The position numbers and the translations under genes were made by a program. From contig NHZP01000019.1 of assembly GCA_003313425.1 (NCBI GenBank), positions 620,001 through 684,000 on the forward strand: a stretch of DNA of 64,000 nucleotides, read 5' to 3'. A model generated the notes under the pieces. It worked only from the letters and a program-made list of their open reading frames with translations, did not search any database and was not told where the DNA came from. The DNA is from Pseudopyrenochaeta lycopersici (Eukaryota > Ascomycota > Dothideomycetes > Pleosporales > Pseudopyrenochaetaceae). This document shows positions 34,272 to 45,626 of the stretch, in pieces (within the stretch, counting starts at the first letter, position 1; every line of letters starts with the position of its first letter).

Positions 34272-37165
34272 TCAAGAATCAGTCTGTTTAAAGTCCTTCT
34301 CCGCAACCCACGTGTCCCAGTTCGCACACGTCTGGTACAACGCACACTGATCTTTTACAGTATTCTTCACCATACTCTTCGCCTCTAGGATCTGTAGCGC
34401 GAAACCCATACTTGTATGCCAACCGATGTGGCAATGCATCAGCCACGAACCTGGATTGTCTGTCTCAAACGCAAGAACTAGCCACCCTGCCGCAGGCAAG
34501 CCCGCTGTATCACGCCGTGGCGGGTTCACAAGATTGAGAGGCTGGTTCGAATACGTGCCACTCCCTGAGCCTAAGACCATGAAATCGTGGCCGTGAAGAT
34601 GGATAGGGTGGTTTAATGGGACAGGAGATTCAATAATGATGTAGATCCACTCGCCCAACTTTGGCAAGTCAAGGATCAGATTTCCAGAGTAAGTTGGCGC
34701 GGTGTCATTGGCGATGACGCGAACGAGCGTTGGGTCCTCATATTTAGAGTAGAAGGTTGTGCCTGAGAGATACCATTTGAACAGATTCTCGCTATTGACA
34801 CCCACAGTTACGTCCTCCGTGAAAGACTGGCTTTGGCTGAAGGCATTGAGCTGGGCAGTTGGAACAAGCGAGGCGAGGGGTTCATCGACGCATTCGCCAG
34901 TGTAGTTATACGCTGTCGATGTCGGCACAGCCCTTGTATTTCCAGCTCCAGCGTAACGAATAATGCCTTTGACGTCATCAGCCTGGGTCATCGCGTCGCA
35001 CGCGTTTTGGTTGTCTGCACGCATCCAGTAATTTCCGGCTTTTTGGTTGGCTTTGACGAGGACCATGTAGCGCTGACCAATTTGGATGTTCAAGATATCT
35101 GTCTTGTACGGCTGGATGTTGGTGAAATCCATGTTGATGACCTCGAGCTCATGGCTGTCAATATAAAACTTGAAAGTCGACTGAATGGCACTGTTGATGA
35201 TTCGTAGAAGGTATGTCTTTCCAGGCTCAAATCTTGTACCAAGCTCAAAGCGATGACCAGTCTGGTTCCTTGTGCCTTGAACTCCCCACGTGTTCATGCC
35301 ATTTATGAGCCCATTATCCATGACACGGGGCCCGCCTGATTTGGCATCTTGAGCCTCGTCGTACAATGAATCGACTGTGCGGTGAGTCCAGTCCTGGAGT
35401 TGTATCACACCTGCATCGACGTCCCACGATGCAGAAGATGGACCGTGAATGACCATAGGGCCCATAACACCTTCCCATGCCTGAATGGCAAAATGACTGT
35501 GATACCAGGATGTACCGTAGTTAGTAGCGACCCACCGGTATGTCATTGAATCTCCGGGCGCGATGGGACATTGCGTGATAGCGGGTACACCATCATACTC
35601 TGCAGTATTGAGTTGACGAATGCCATGAAAGTGAATACTTGTTCCGTTGTTTGTCAACGCATTGTTCACTGTGACCACCACCGTATCGCCCCAATTGGCT
35701 TCAATGAGTGGGCCTGGCATTTGTCCGTTTACAGTTAGCGCAATCCTCGGAATACCATCTGGCGACAATGTAGTATTGGTGATGTCAAGATTATAGTAAA
35801 CAGTTCGACAAGTCTTTGGCGTGAACTTGTAATTATCAGTTGTGGCATCCGCGCCGCAGTAGGGTAGGGAACCGCCTTGTCCTCCGCAAGGGGTGCAACT
35901 CTTGTCGATCACCTCGCGCTTCCAGATGGAACTCCGCGAGCGCTTAGGGAAAGAGTGTTTGCATGCAGATGCTGAAGCACTAGCAGACGCGCGTGATGAT
36001 GCGGCGACACTGGTTGAGCTAGCGATAGTGGCGGGAGTGATAGTTTTAGTGGAAGTCCAGGACAACTTCGACATCGGAGATGACACAGAGGCTGTCCCTG
36101 AGCTAGTTATCTTAGAGATACCAGGGGATTTCGATCCTGACCATATCGTGGAAGCACTTGATGCCGTGATAAATCTGCTGGAAGTCTTACTAGAAATCCT
36201 TGGAGAAGCCTTAGAGACGGCTGAAGGTGTCGCATACGGTGGCATATTTAGATCAGGTGGAGCCGTAGGAGATCCTCTATCGCACTCCTTCACTTGTCGA
36301 GCCCCCCAGACACGATCATCGAATGACCTCTGGCGAATGCGATCTTTGATCCAGCAACGTCCGCCGCGTTTATTTTGATTGACCCAAGATACGTGGACAC
36401 AGTGTGGCCACCGAGTACATTCATCAGCACACTTCTGCAGCGTGTCCGTGTGGAAGCCATTGCCTGGCCATGAGATGTCGCCGAAGACATAATCAATTCC
36501 ACAATTTATCTGGAACTGCGCGCCGCATTTGGTTCTATAGATAGTGTTGTTCGCGCGCGGGCAAGAAGAGTCGGTTTGGGAGTCACGAGGTTTGAGAGAC
36601 GCGGTGTCAAGCTCCTTTGTAGAATTTTTGGCGTTTGGTGATGGAGAAGCAGAGGAAGATGCTGTTGAGACTGATGGCGTCGCCGATACTGATACTGAAG
36701 AAGAAGAGTTGCTTGAAGAAGCATTGCAGTCGCCGAACTTTGAAAGACAGTTGTCGGCACCGCAAAAGTCGGGTCCTGAACCACAGTACTCATACTGACT
36801 GCAGCAAGACCCAAATCCGGATTCTTTACACGTGTAGCCTTTGCCGCCTGCACAAGTGCCATCAGGGGAGGGTTTGCCATATGTGTCTTGACAGTGACCG
36901 AATTCGATCTGGCAACCAGTTCCGCAATATTCGAGGGTCCTGGGGTCATCAGTACTTCTAGGATGCGCGAAAGGTTAGATAATACTTACGATCCGCAATT
37001 TCCAGAAGCACTGCAGCAACCTCCCCACTGTGAACCTAAACAGCTGAGGCCATTGCCACAGAATCCCTCGGGACTGGTAGGCAAAAGTTTCACCGGTGCC
37101 ACATCAGCTGCAGTGAGTATAGATCCAGCCAACACAAAGGCTAGAGTCTGTTTCGGTCTCAACAT
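34272..37165 (-). CDS. Secreted multicopper oxidase (laccase) with two chitin-binding modules and a PAN/apple-like module
   Basis: Two exons (37165-36990 and 36957-34272) joined by a 32-nt intron give 953 residues, far above the usual 550-620 for laccases. Order: signal peptide (1-20, MLRPKQTLAFVLAGSILTAA); type-1 chitin-binding modules at about 36-81 (CGNGLSCLGSQWGGCC) and 94-136 (CKESGFGSCCSQYEYCG); a Ser-rich linker; a Cys-containing PAN/apple-like block at about 191-281 (LQKCADECTRWPHCVHVSW, GGRCWIKDR); a Ser/Thr/Ala-rich linker to about 400; then the cupredoxin domains. Copper motifs are complete: HFHG at 501, WYHSHF at about 544, HPIHLHGHDF at 842 and HCHIGWHTSMGF at 900. The axial position is Phe. 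The enzyme should oxidise phenols with O2 at or in the cell wall. The intron is shorter than usual but has GTAAGT and TAG ends, and it keeps phase. Confidence 0.85.
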
Positions 37166-39091
37166 TTTTAGTCGTCTACCGAATATATACGATCTAAGGA
37201 TACGTAGTTCAATTTACGATTCCTTGAGAACTGTGCTAAAAGAATATAATGGGGAGCGAAAATAAAGTCACCAGGATAGAACCTCAGATGCTATCTTGCG
37301 TACAAGTACATGTACTCTAAATATACGTGTACCCACCAGCATTCCTCCTAAGATACCTGCTAGTATGCACCGTGCCATTAGGAGTAGGAGGTTCGGCGTC
37401 GACAACCGTACCAGCCGTATTCTACCCCAGCCACTGCTTTAGCCTCACGACGCTAGCAGAGGCTTGATTTGAGCCCGCTAAGATATGGAGTTTACAAGCA
37501 TTGCATCTCCTGAAGGTTCAACCTAAAGCTCGCACGCCGTACAGATAGCGGTACTCTGAACCAGACAACACGCCACCTTGCGTCATACCAGCCCGATAAC
37601 CTCAAGATTTGAGCAGAAATCAAAGACCTTGGTCGAGTAGAAAATCGTGATGACCACCTATGAGTACCGGAATACAAGGCGACCGACAAACTAATAGTGG
37701 TTGGACATGTTAGCAGATGTGGCGGCCCTGTGGCGGCCCTGTGGCGTGCAAAGAAATGCTTCAACAAAAGCACCGTGTATCGGATCCCCATGCGGCGATA
37801 CTTAGGTGCAGACGTTTTGAATCATAAGGCTACATGTGATTCCACTAGAACGCGCGTCTTGACGATAAAACCAAGGAGAAGGTTCCGCTTCGACCATTGG
37901 GCACCAAAGAAAATCTTGTAATTAAGCTTCATCTAGTCGCGGAAACTAGTCGATCAAGCCTTCTTGGAACTACTGTATGCGATTACGAGGCATTGGAAGT
38001 GTGTCTGGGGGAACAGTAGTCGTTGAGCCCCTGTGACGCGTGGCATGGTGAGTTTCCTTATCAAATCGATTGATCTTTTAATTCTGACTAGATTTCTTGT
38101 GCTATATTCCTTGGAATCATAACAATTCGTGAAGTGCATGTAGATAAAAAGAGGGTACAGACTTGGTCTTTGTTCTGTCCCCGAGATTCGGTGGTTCAAA
38201 GTCGGAATTGTGATATCCGAATCTCCATCGCTTCGCTTGCTGGTCGACTAGCCTTGGAAGACGCTAAGGGAGATCGCCTGGTGATCTCCCTTCCCCAACC
38301 CTGTTCAAGCTATCTTTTCTCCAACCTCAACTACGCCTAGTCATATATTTCCTATTAAAGGTACTTCCAATAGAATTGTGTCTCGAGTCATCCTCCAGGA
38401 CCCTAACCATTGTGCGTCTCCTTCGCGATCATTTCGTTCTATCCACAAGACCGCTATGATGTCAATTTTCCCTCAAGAACCTCCTTGTTCAAGCCCGAAT
38501 CTAATAACGCGTACTAAGCTTTTGGTACTAACTAGATGCATACCTCGCAGTCGATACGAGTGTTCCTGATCTCTCAAACCATGGCTCCACCAACACGAGC
38601 TCCACCACGGAGCCATTGCTACGCTAAGGCCACTAACCGGGGACAACACCTCGTACACGATCCGATTTTCCGTTTCCCCAAATGGACTCTGTTGCATCCA
38701 CACGGATAGCGCGTCCCGCATCTAGAAAAGCTTGTCTTCACATCTACCGGGTTGGGTCGGCGTTAATCGCGCTGTAGGTATGCTATCGAAGTTATGGTTC
38801 ATGCTGATATCTATTCTTGGGCATGCGTTCCTGACTATGCACAAAACTGAGAGATTTCCGGAGATCCCCTCAATGTCCGGTGGCGCCCTTAATTGTGGTT
38901 CAATCCATCTCGTACCCAGTTTTTGGCATGATACGAGGTTTCCAGATCTCGATCCACCACGGAAATTTAATACAGGTAGGAGATTTTTGTGCATATGCCC
39001 GATGTAGGAACACAATCTTGCAGGGACTCACGTAGTGTATTGTTTAATTGCTGAAAGTGGAAAACGCGTTGGACATCGTTCGCGTGTAGCA
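37166..39091. other. 1.9-kb intergenic region with no supported gene
   Basis: Contains the upstream region of the laccase gene and the 3' flank of the HET gene. Short frames show no family resemblance. A short tandem array of an 11-bp GTGGCGGCCCT unit (about 2.5 copies) lies at about 37719-37746. Several AT-rich patches near 37280-37330 and 38040-38130 suggest decayed repeats, unproven. Confidence 0.5.
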
Positions 39092-41286
39092 TCACAATAA
39101 CGTGATCGTCTGATCTTCTAACTCTCCGAATGCCAACAGTATCGACGTTATGATATGATTCTCTCTATCTGCTCCTTCACCATATGCCATACTCCATGGT
39201 CCAACCCTTTGGTAGCATCCAGGGTGGTCATTTGAAGGCGCAACCATCAAACCCTCAATATAGACTTCAACATCCGCAGGATCGAAGAAATGGCGTAGCA
39301 GCAGAAAATGTATCTTACGGACACCTCCTCCTTCAATTTCAGGACTTGGTTCACCAAGTTGTACGCTTATCTCTGCCCAGTGTGGCGTCTTAACAATATG
39401 GTCGGCAAATTTTAGGAGGCCAGACCATTCACCAGCAGAGGCCACAAGGTCAGCAGGAATGAGTCGACACTGCAGAGTGGCAGACGCATTCTCTAGCTCC
39501 CCAGATGGCTTTGCGGTAACAGAGACGTGGACTAACGTTGCCATCTCGCGTACTGTTGCATATTTCTTCCGACTTCGAACTTGTGGGCTGGGCGAGATGG
39601 GTAATGATGAGCTTACCCAGCTCCAGGTAGGTGCTCTCCATTTTGAAGGCTTGTAGGGAATACCAGGATGTTGAAAGTAATAACCGACACTGCACTCCCA
39701 GTACAAGTCTTCGAGGAAACGGCCTTTCCAGAGGCCAGCAACCAGTTCGTCATCCATTGCTTCAGCAATATCCTGGCTTATGCCACATAGCGCAACTAAT
39801 GCGTCTTTCTCTTTTGTCATGCCATAGCCCGTGTATGCGTTTCGAAAGGTGCACCAAGCGCGATATATGTCTGAAAAGGCTACCTTGGTCTCTGACACCA
39901 TGTCCATATCTGGCTGCGCAAGGCTGTTCGATTCCAATCGGCGACGTCGTGTTTCGCTAATGAATGTCTTCAGCGACCTCGTGTCGGAATTACCGCCACC
40001 TGTGTAAGCAAGGTCTGGGACACCGTCAGGGTAAGTCTCGGTTGTAATTAACTCGTGGCATTCCCAGAAGAGGACTTCCGACGAGAAATGCAGGATCCTT
40101 GGTGAGAGATATCGCTCTTGCGCAACCCACGCTCTTTGATTGAGGGGTGCTGAATCCAAGGCTGAGTATGCATTAATCCAATGGCAGCCACACCAGTAGG
40201 TGCCAGGGGGTGGAAATCTGGGTTTAGTTTGGGCATGGTCCCAAGTAACTTCTACCTTGAAGGGTGTTAGTCCGAACGGGTCTCGGTCGAAGAACAGTCC
40301 GGTATCACCATCTTTGGAAGCTGTGGCTGCGATACAGCAGGCTGATTTATTGTATATGTCATACATATGGCTGGCCTCTACGTGCCAGTCGTCGAGGTTG
40401 TCCTGAAAAATGCATCTCTTCGATATCAGAACACGACTTCGGAATGATTGTAGTCATTCTACTTACAGTGAGTCAATCCAGATATATCGAAATTGCAGTT
40501 TCCTGGTTGCGGTGATGGCGTCTTGAAATGTTTTTGGTAGACGGCCAATAGCAATACCATTTTTGAGCTCTGTAGCGGTAGCCTCGGTTAGAATAAATGG
40601 TTGTGTTCGACCCCAACAATGTGAGAGAGCGATGTAGGGTTCACTAAGGATCAGACTGTCGCCTTCACGTAAATGCACTAACGGTCCTCCATCTACTCCA
40701 ACGTCGATGACTCTGGTCGGAAGAAAACTCGTCTGCGGTGCATTGAGCTGGCAATTGAGGTGCTCCTCTCGACAGCGCCTATATTGAGAAACATAGAAGT
40801 CGAGTGCGGCGTCGTCGCCAGAGTTTGCTGGGAGTAGGTTTCGATGCATGTTAGGCTTTGCTGTGGGGTTTCAGTGGGTAGGAACTTGATACTGTGCAGG
40901 CTTCAATCTTTACCTTCCCAGGGTTCGAAGACAAGATTTACGTAGTAGTCGCCGCATCGGAAAGGCACGAGACGGGCTTTTGTGTTGTAATCCTGGTAGC
41001 GAATTTGCGGCCTCTCGTAGGTTGTTCGTGCCAGTTCGGGTTCTTCATCAACGTAGTACCCTGCATAGGCATTAGCGGATTCAATACGCCAGTTGTGTGG
41101 GCTTTTCTTGCCGTCATAGCTTTTCATTTTAGCATAGAGACGGACACAGATGGCACACGGTAGATCAATTGCCTGCTGGAATAATTGCGCGCTCGGCTGG
41201 TGCAAGAAAGTATGCTCTACCTTGTTGTAAATGCTTGCGCCGCGAAGGAACGTCTGGCAGGCTATGCAAAGCTGTATGTCCGACAT
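39092..41286 (-). CDS. HET-domain protein (heterokaryon incompatibility type)
   Basis: An intact HET gene of 696 residues. Three exons: 41286-40914, 40860-40467 and 40415-39092; introns are 54 and 51 nt, and phases close (EPWE/AKPNMHR and RYIWIDSL/CIFQDN). The N-terminal part starts MSDIQLCIACQTF and carries several Cys residues of the pre-HET zone. The HET domain begins at about residue 195 with YIALSHCWGRTQPFIL, continues with FRYIWIDSLCIFQDNLDDW, ASHMYDIYNKSACCIAATAS, and closes with LNQRAWVAQERYLSPRILHF and WECHELITTE. The C-terminal region after about residue 470 is variable, as in the family. The ATG is chosen at 41286. Role: self/non-self recognition leading to cell death (family knowledge); the partner is unknown. 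Unlike the HET locus at 29.2 kb it shows no stop or frameshift. Confidence 0.88.
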
Positions 41287-41698
41287 GATGATGCAATTCA
41301 AGAAATAAGGTCAATAGTCACGGTCAGGAGTGTCATATCAATTTGCAAGTGTACATCTTCAGCTGTGCTGAGGCTGAGAAGTTTGAGCGGCGAGGCTTCC
41401 GTCCCCGCGGTTGTGGCGTCCAAATTATCATGGCCGACTTAGATTTCTCCTTGGCAACGCAGTCAAAAATTGAGCTGCTATCTGGTAATAGAAGTCGAAT
41501 TTAGGAGCATGGTGTTGAGGCTTGGGAAGGGCCCCGGATGACGATCAGCCCTAGCTTAAAGGGGGCCCAACGGCAGCAAGCGAGGGGACCAACGAAGGAT
41601 GCAACATAGCCTCGTCGCTGCCTGTGCACAACTTACACGAATCTCCCGCCGCCCAGCATGCAGTCACTCCTTTCCCCGTCCGCAATGCAGCGAGCAGC
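41287..41698. promoter_or_regulatory. Divergent promoter region between the HET gene and a transporter gene
   Basis: The start codons of the two divergent genes are 412 bp apart, so both promoters must lie here or overlap. No obvious TATA box near either start. Inferred from gene arrangement only. Confidence 0.45.
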
Positions 41699-43414
41699 AT
41701 GAATTCCTCGCGACCCTTTTCCCGCACCGCCCAGAAAACCTTCCGCAAGCCCCTCGACTTCCTCAGCAACCTCTCGCGCAGCCCCGGCCAGGTCCCTAAA
41801 GGGAGCAAGAAAAGTGACAGCTACAAGGCGCCCCGCAAGAACAGCGCTAGTTCGCTCGACGACACAGACAATTCCGACGTGGAATTGTACGCGCAAATGG
41901 AGGCGTCGAGACGGAGCCATTCGACGCAGAATTCGCAGTCGGAGCTGCAGGCCCCCGTGCCATTGATAGACCTTGGGAGTCGTAGCACCAGCCCGTATCC
42001 GCGGAACCGTAGCGCGGTCCAGAGCGAGGATGAGGACGACGACTACGAGCCCGCGAGCAGCATACGGCCATTGGTGAGCCACGATGTCGGACGAGGAAGT
42101 CATGCCTGGAGAGGGTTCTGGAGCCAGGGTGGACCAGGAGCCTTCTTCTTTGGGAGCTGGATTGGCTGGCAGGTTTGGGTTGGGCTGCTCGTCTTTTGGC
42201 TGGGGGGCTGTGGATTTGGGCTGCTGCTCATGAACCGCTTCATCATGCTTACGGGCATCTACAAGTGGGTACTTGGCTGCAATTCGAGGCTATCAAAACT
42301 GACCGTCCCAGGTTGACGTACCCGCTGGTCATGACCTACTTTCAACTTCTCATCACGCACGTCCTCCTCATCCTCGTCTCAAGCCTCTTGCGATTCCTCA
42401 GCAGAGCCCTGCATTTCATAGGATTTGGCGCTGCCGTGCCACCCTCGCAGCCAGCTGCCCCACAAGGAGGAGCATACCGGGGGAGCAGAAAGCCTGGCAT
42501 CTCTGCCTTTGCACGATGGCTGTCTAATGGCTCTGGGGGCATTGCAGGTGGAGGTCTCTTCGAGTTTGATTGGCGCATCGCAAAGCAAGTGCTACCGCTG
42601 ACCGTAGTCTTCCTCATGAAGGTGCTGCTCAGCAACTTCTCCTTCGCGTAAGCAGCCACTACACAAGCGACGATGCAGCAAACTAACGTTACTCAGTTAT
42701 GCACCACTCCCGATCTACCAACTGGCCCGTATTGGCATCACACCACTTGCCATAATCTTCTCCTGCATCCTGCAAAAGGACAACTTCAATGGGAGCACAC
42801 TGTCCTCGGCACTCGTCGCCACACTGAACCTGCTTTTTGCTTCTTGCCGTTCTAACGTCCGTGTGACTTGGGAGTCGGTAATCGCTGGCGTCTTCTCCTC
42901 GATTTTCGTCGCTCTATACCCCATTCTGCTTCTCCGCACATATCGAACGATTGTTGCAGACCTCGTCCCACAAGGCGACGTTTTGGCTGGATACCCAAGC
43001 AGTTCTGAGGAGCCAGGCAACAGGGAAGAGACCCGTGCCTTCTTTCGCACACTCCATTACACATCTCTCCTCTCACTCATGATCCTTACGCCAATCGTTC
43101 TCTTCTCTGGCCAACTCGGCCACATTTACCACAACATCCCCTTTCTCGACGTGCCCTTCTTCTGGGCTATGATGCTATTTGGGGCCATGGGTTCATGGGC
43201 TGTATTCACTGGGATGCTGCTGATGGTCAAAGCAACATCTCCTCTAACAGCAACTTTTGTAGCCGTTCCGAGGAGCGCATTCCAGCTAGCAATGATCAAT
43301 CTGTTCAAGATTCCAGCGCAGATCTGGGTTGGTGTGATCTTGTGCTGGATCAGTAGTATCTGGTTCATGGTAGCCAGGAGAGACGAAGGGAGGAACCGCG
43401 ATCGCTTGAGATAG
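41699..43414 (+). CDS. Triose-phosphate/nucleotide-sugar-transporter-family membrane protein
   Basis: A multi-helix Golgi/ER-type transporter of the drug/metabolite superfamily (TPT branch); substrate not assigned. Three exons: 41699-42264, 42312-42647 and 42697-43414, giving 539 residues. Intron 1 uses a GTGGGT donor (TGIYK/LTYPLV) and intron 2 GTAAGC (NFSFA/YAPLPIYQ), both in phase. The first 140 residues are hydrophilic, Ser-rich and acidic (SEDEDDDYEPASSIRP). Helices follow, with family-typical TYPLVMTYFQLLITHVLL, VLPLTVVFLMKVLLSNFSF, and late SPLTATFVAVPRSAFQLA, the region that resembles the SALTxxVxG...P motif of TPT proteins. The ATG at 41699 is the first in frame (the upstream extension has none). 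Function may be sugar-nucleotide export to the Golgi lumen for cell-wall glycans (inference). Confidence 0.75.
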
Positions 43415-45626
43415 GAGGGACGTTAATAGTGCACCAGAACATGTTCACAAAAAAAGATTCAATTATAGAAAGTAGCATATTTGGCGTTGTTTGCATTTAT
43501 AGCATCAGTCAGCAATGTGCATAGCGTGGCATAGGTATAGGCTTAATATAAATGTAAGCGATATTTTTGTAGAAATTTAGTTTCGATTAATTCTTTTGTG
43601 TGTATGTAAGTACTCGCTCTTTTATTGTACATCTATTTATCGAGTTCACTGGAAGGTCGCTAAAATCAGATACTTGTTCTGAGCATGGAAGTGAATACTT
43701 CTTGCTTCGTTTAGCGTCTTCCCATCTATTGCGCAGAAGACAGGGGAATAATAGGGAGTTATTTATGTCGAATAGATTCCTTTGCACAATGTCGCGATTT
43801 TGTGGACCGCAAGATCGGGCTAATAGATCGTTGAAGTCCCTCGTCGCCGAGATGACCTGCGCACTGTTCTTTCGTTGTGCCACGATGCGTTATGAATTCT
43901 GGAAGAAGATGCGTTTCACAATGCTGTTCACTCAAGTGTAGAAAGATGCATCTGGCCTCTCTTTAATTTATTACCTCGTGATTACGAGACATTATAGATA
44001 TTTACTCTCTTCCAACATGGAGGCGCAGATCGTGGCAGGTCGCACAAAGCCGAGAGCGTACGTTGCCATACTGTGGATATGATGTGTATAACCAATATTC
44101 GAAGGTTCAGGCAAACTACTGGGGGTCGCATGGACCTGGCCTGATGCCAGAAAAGGCAAACATCTCGAAACGTAGCTTAGGTACCGGTGGAGTGTGGCTG
44201 AATCTTTTGTGGAGCCCCGTGGAAGCTTCTTGCCCGTTATCAAACGGCTATCATCCTTGCTTTTGTCAGGAGATTATGACTCTGTTAGCAACCTGCAACA
44301 TACCCACATGTGGTGGCAAAGACAGGGACTTTGAAAATCTGCGTCAATTGCGGCTCCATTCTTTGTTCCATGTCATGCTTGTCTGGAGCAGGCACGGCTG
44401 TGTTGCTCGTCCCCCTTGGAGGAGACGTACGAAAACCGCCCCACTCTCACGTTCAGCGCTTCTGTACAAATGCCTAATATCGAATTGATGAGATCACAGT
44501 CGAGGGATAGCTGACAGGCAATTGATATTTGCGCGCGCGCGTAAATTAGCATGGCAGGAAAGTCATACTGTGCTGCGGTGATTGCTCGCCGCTGTGGCAC
44601 CGCTGTTCGGGTATTTGCAAGCGGAGACTGCGCACTGTGCTGAGACGAGACGGATACTCTCGGACGAGTCTGAGGAGCAACACTGCCGCAACACAGCAAG
44701 TTGTATCGTCAACCGCGCTCGTCAGCCCCGAGGGCGAAGTTGTAGTGATGATGTCGTCATTTTGTTGACCGGACGCAGACAGTACACAGCAACGGAGTCG
44801 CCAAGACTTACTCTACTCCCAGGACGTGTAAGCCATGAGAGACTCGGCCTTATTATATTTCGTCCGCAGTGGCAGCAGGCTGATTTATACAAATACGGAG
44901 CATACAGAGCAGGCAGTGTTTTCTTCGTCACCAAGTGCTATGGGCTTGGCAATGTTTGCCTGAGGTTTGTCATCCCTCGGTGCGGGCAGTGGGTCAACAA
45001 GTGGGTGATCTACAGCGTGAAATTGGGCTTGCAGGGGCCAACTCCTGGCCGGCTCGAGACTCGATCGATCTTGGCAAATATGCGCGCACAGTGGTACGTC
45101 CGGGATGACGTCGTCCATAACGGTGCCGCGCACTGCCGGTCGCAAGCTCGCGAAGCTTTGCAAACAAGCGTGCGCGAGGACAAGCTGCCGGCGCTGCAAA
45201 GACGACGACGACTGCTGGCATGCCTCGCGACAGAGGGACAAGTGTTGAGGGAAACGTGAAGCGAGTGATGTGCAGGGGAAGTGGAGCGGTGGAGCTTCCA
45301 AGGGCTCCCGCTCGACGCTGGAAGCTTGGTTTTCGGGCTGTGCGTTTGATGGGAACGCAGACAGGCTCCCAGCCTCCTCAGCGTCATTTTCGATCCGTGA
45401 ACGAGAGCTGCTGCGCCCCCTTCTTCCCCCCAATCTCTAACCCTTCCGGCTGCTGAATTCCATAATTCAACCAGCGTCACGACTGTCGATTCGCTGCATC
45501 GGCCTTACTTGGTCCCCGCCCCGCCAATTATTGCAGTGTTCCGTGTCCCAGCGCTGCTTTTGAGACAGGTGATATACTGGTAGCGACACCCGCCATTGTG
45601 GCCATCTAACCTCCGCCAGAACAGAC
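43415..45626. other. 2.2-kb intergenic region with no supported gene
   Basis: Includes the 3' flank of the transporter gene and the promoter of the calcium exchanger. The minus-strand frame 43587-43883 and the plus-strand frame 44582-45259 both lack an ATG start and known domains. A short GCGCGCGCGC tract lies near 44531-44540. Nothing else assignable. Confidence 0.5.

Noticed and set aside
43587..43883. Minus-strand frame with plausible amino-acid composition
   Set aside because: No ATG, a stop codon just upstream, and no family recognised; left as unassigned intergenic DNA.
44582..45259. Plus-strand open frame of 225 codons upstream of the calcium exchanger
   Set aside because: Starts at TTG, composition Arg/Cys-rich like shadow frames, no family resemblance; lies in the presumed promoter region.
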